Origin: JBEIUL01 sp044356865
Lineage (GTDB): Bacteria > Planctomycetota > Phycisphaerae > Phycisphaerales > SM1A02
Direction of reading: 5' to 3'
Assembly: GCA_044356865.1 (NCBI GenBank)
Contig: JBIKVN010000184.1
Span: forward strand, 1-6,746
DNA: 6,746 nt
Shown here piece by piece: positions 5,541-6,746 of the stretch. The notes below the pieces were generated by a model, which ran no database searches, was not told the origin of the DNA, and worked only from the letters and a program-made list of their open reading frames with translations. The number at the start of each line of letters is the position of its first letter. Position 1 is the stretch's first letter. The position numbers and the translations under genes were made by a program.

Positions 5541-5557
5541 TTGGCATCCCCGTTGCT
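5541..5557 (+). promoter_or_regulatory. Candidate sigma-54 (-24/-12) promoter for dnaK
   Basis: The sequence TTGGCATCCCCGTTGCT matches the sigma-54 consensus YTGGCACG-N4-TTGCW at TTGGCA and at all of TTGCT. The GG (5543-5544) and GC (5555-5556) dinucleotides are separated by exactly 10 bases, the invariant spacing for this holoenzyme. Transcription would start near 5568, leaving a 65-base leader before the dnaK ATG. The -35/-10 pattern of the main sigma factor is not evident in the same stretch. Sigma-54 with its activators is known from planctomycete genomes; its use at dnaK would be unusual. Confidence 0.45.
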
Positions 5558-5581
5558 TTCCCGGCCCCCTTCGTCCCTCCG

Positions 5582-5597
5582 GCTCCGGGCCCGGAGC
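5582..5597 (+). promoter_or_regulatory. Perfect 16-bp palindrome in the dnaK leader
   Basis: GCTCCGGG is followed directly by its reverse complement CCCGGAGC. It lies about 14 bases after the inferred transcription start and 35 bases before the dnaK ATG. As DNA it could be an operator for a dimeric repressor; as RNA a GC-rich stem would need to be melted, so a temperature-responsive leader is also conceivable. It is neither CIRCE nor HAIR in sequence or spacing. Confidence 0.4.
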
Positions 5598-5632
5598 GAC
5601 GGACACTCTCTCCAGGAAGGACATCCACCCCC

Positions 5633-6746
<1,114 letters not shown>

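Larger units (their letters stand above)
5401..5632. other. Divergent intergenic region between nucleotidase and dnaK
   Basis: 232 bases without a credible gene. On the plus strand it contains a 10-bp tandem repeat (5479-5508), a sigma-54-like promoter (5541-5557), a perfect 16-bp palindrome (5582-5597) and the dnaK ribosome binding site. No CIRCE element (HrcA operator) and no HAIR-type inverted repeat (HspR operator) was found, so dnaK control by either of those repressors is not supported here. The minus-strand promoter for the nucleotidase is not clear. Confidence 0.7.

Noticed and set aside
5401..5632. CIRCE or HAIR heat-shock operator before dnaK
   Set aside because: No TTAGCACTC-N9-GAGTGCTAA or CTTGAGT-N7-ACTCAAG-like repeat is present; the only perfect palindrome is a different sequence without a spacer.

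Overview
The window is about 70% GC with strongly G/C-ending codons and looks like chromosomal DNA of a planctomycete. The best lineage marker is a DUF1559-like prepilin, a family greatly expanded in Planctomycetota. A HAL2/SAL1-type bisphosphate nucleotidase and a DnaK carrying the subdomain insertion seen in Gram-negative-type proteins fit that placement. This is inference from protein style, not from a marker-gene tree.

Layout, left to right. (1) The 3' end of an ABC-F ATPase gene on the plus strand enters from the left edge and stops at 749. (2) Five bases later, convergent to it, lies a minus-strand regulatory pair: an ECF sigma factor (2444 to 1887), then a 232-base structured gap, then a single-pass membrane anti-sigma factor of RskA type without cysteines (1654 to 755). 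(3) Divergent from the sigma gene, across a 217-base intergenic region full of inverted repeats, is the prepilin-like gene (2662 to 3432, plus). (4) Convergent with it, overlapping at the 3' ends by 32 bases, is a two-gene minus-strand operon: a 3'(2'),5'-bisphosphate nucleotidase (5400 to 4354), then a membrane-anchored endonuclease/exonuclease/phosphatase-fold protein (4357 to 3401), joined by an ATGA overlap. (5) Across a 232-base divergent promoter region, dnaK begins at 5633 on the plus strand and runs off the right edge near the end of its ATPase domain.

How they may work together. The sigma/anti-sigma pair is a plausible membrane-signalling switch, and the nucleotidase/EEP pair is translationally coupled. 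No functional link between the blocks is visible. No mobile element, CRISPR array, tRNA or rRNA was seen. I did not find a convincing new multi-gene system.

The most interesting signals are regulatory: a near-consensus sigma-54 (-24/-12) site upstream of dnaK followed by a perfect 16-bp palindrome in the leader; two 21-base inverted repeats of identical geometry (9-bp arms, 3-base loop) on either side of the ECF sigma gene; a cluster of GGGAA boxes and mutually exclusive hairpins between the sigma gene and the prepilin gene; and an EEP-fold protein whose expected catalytic glutamate is missing.
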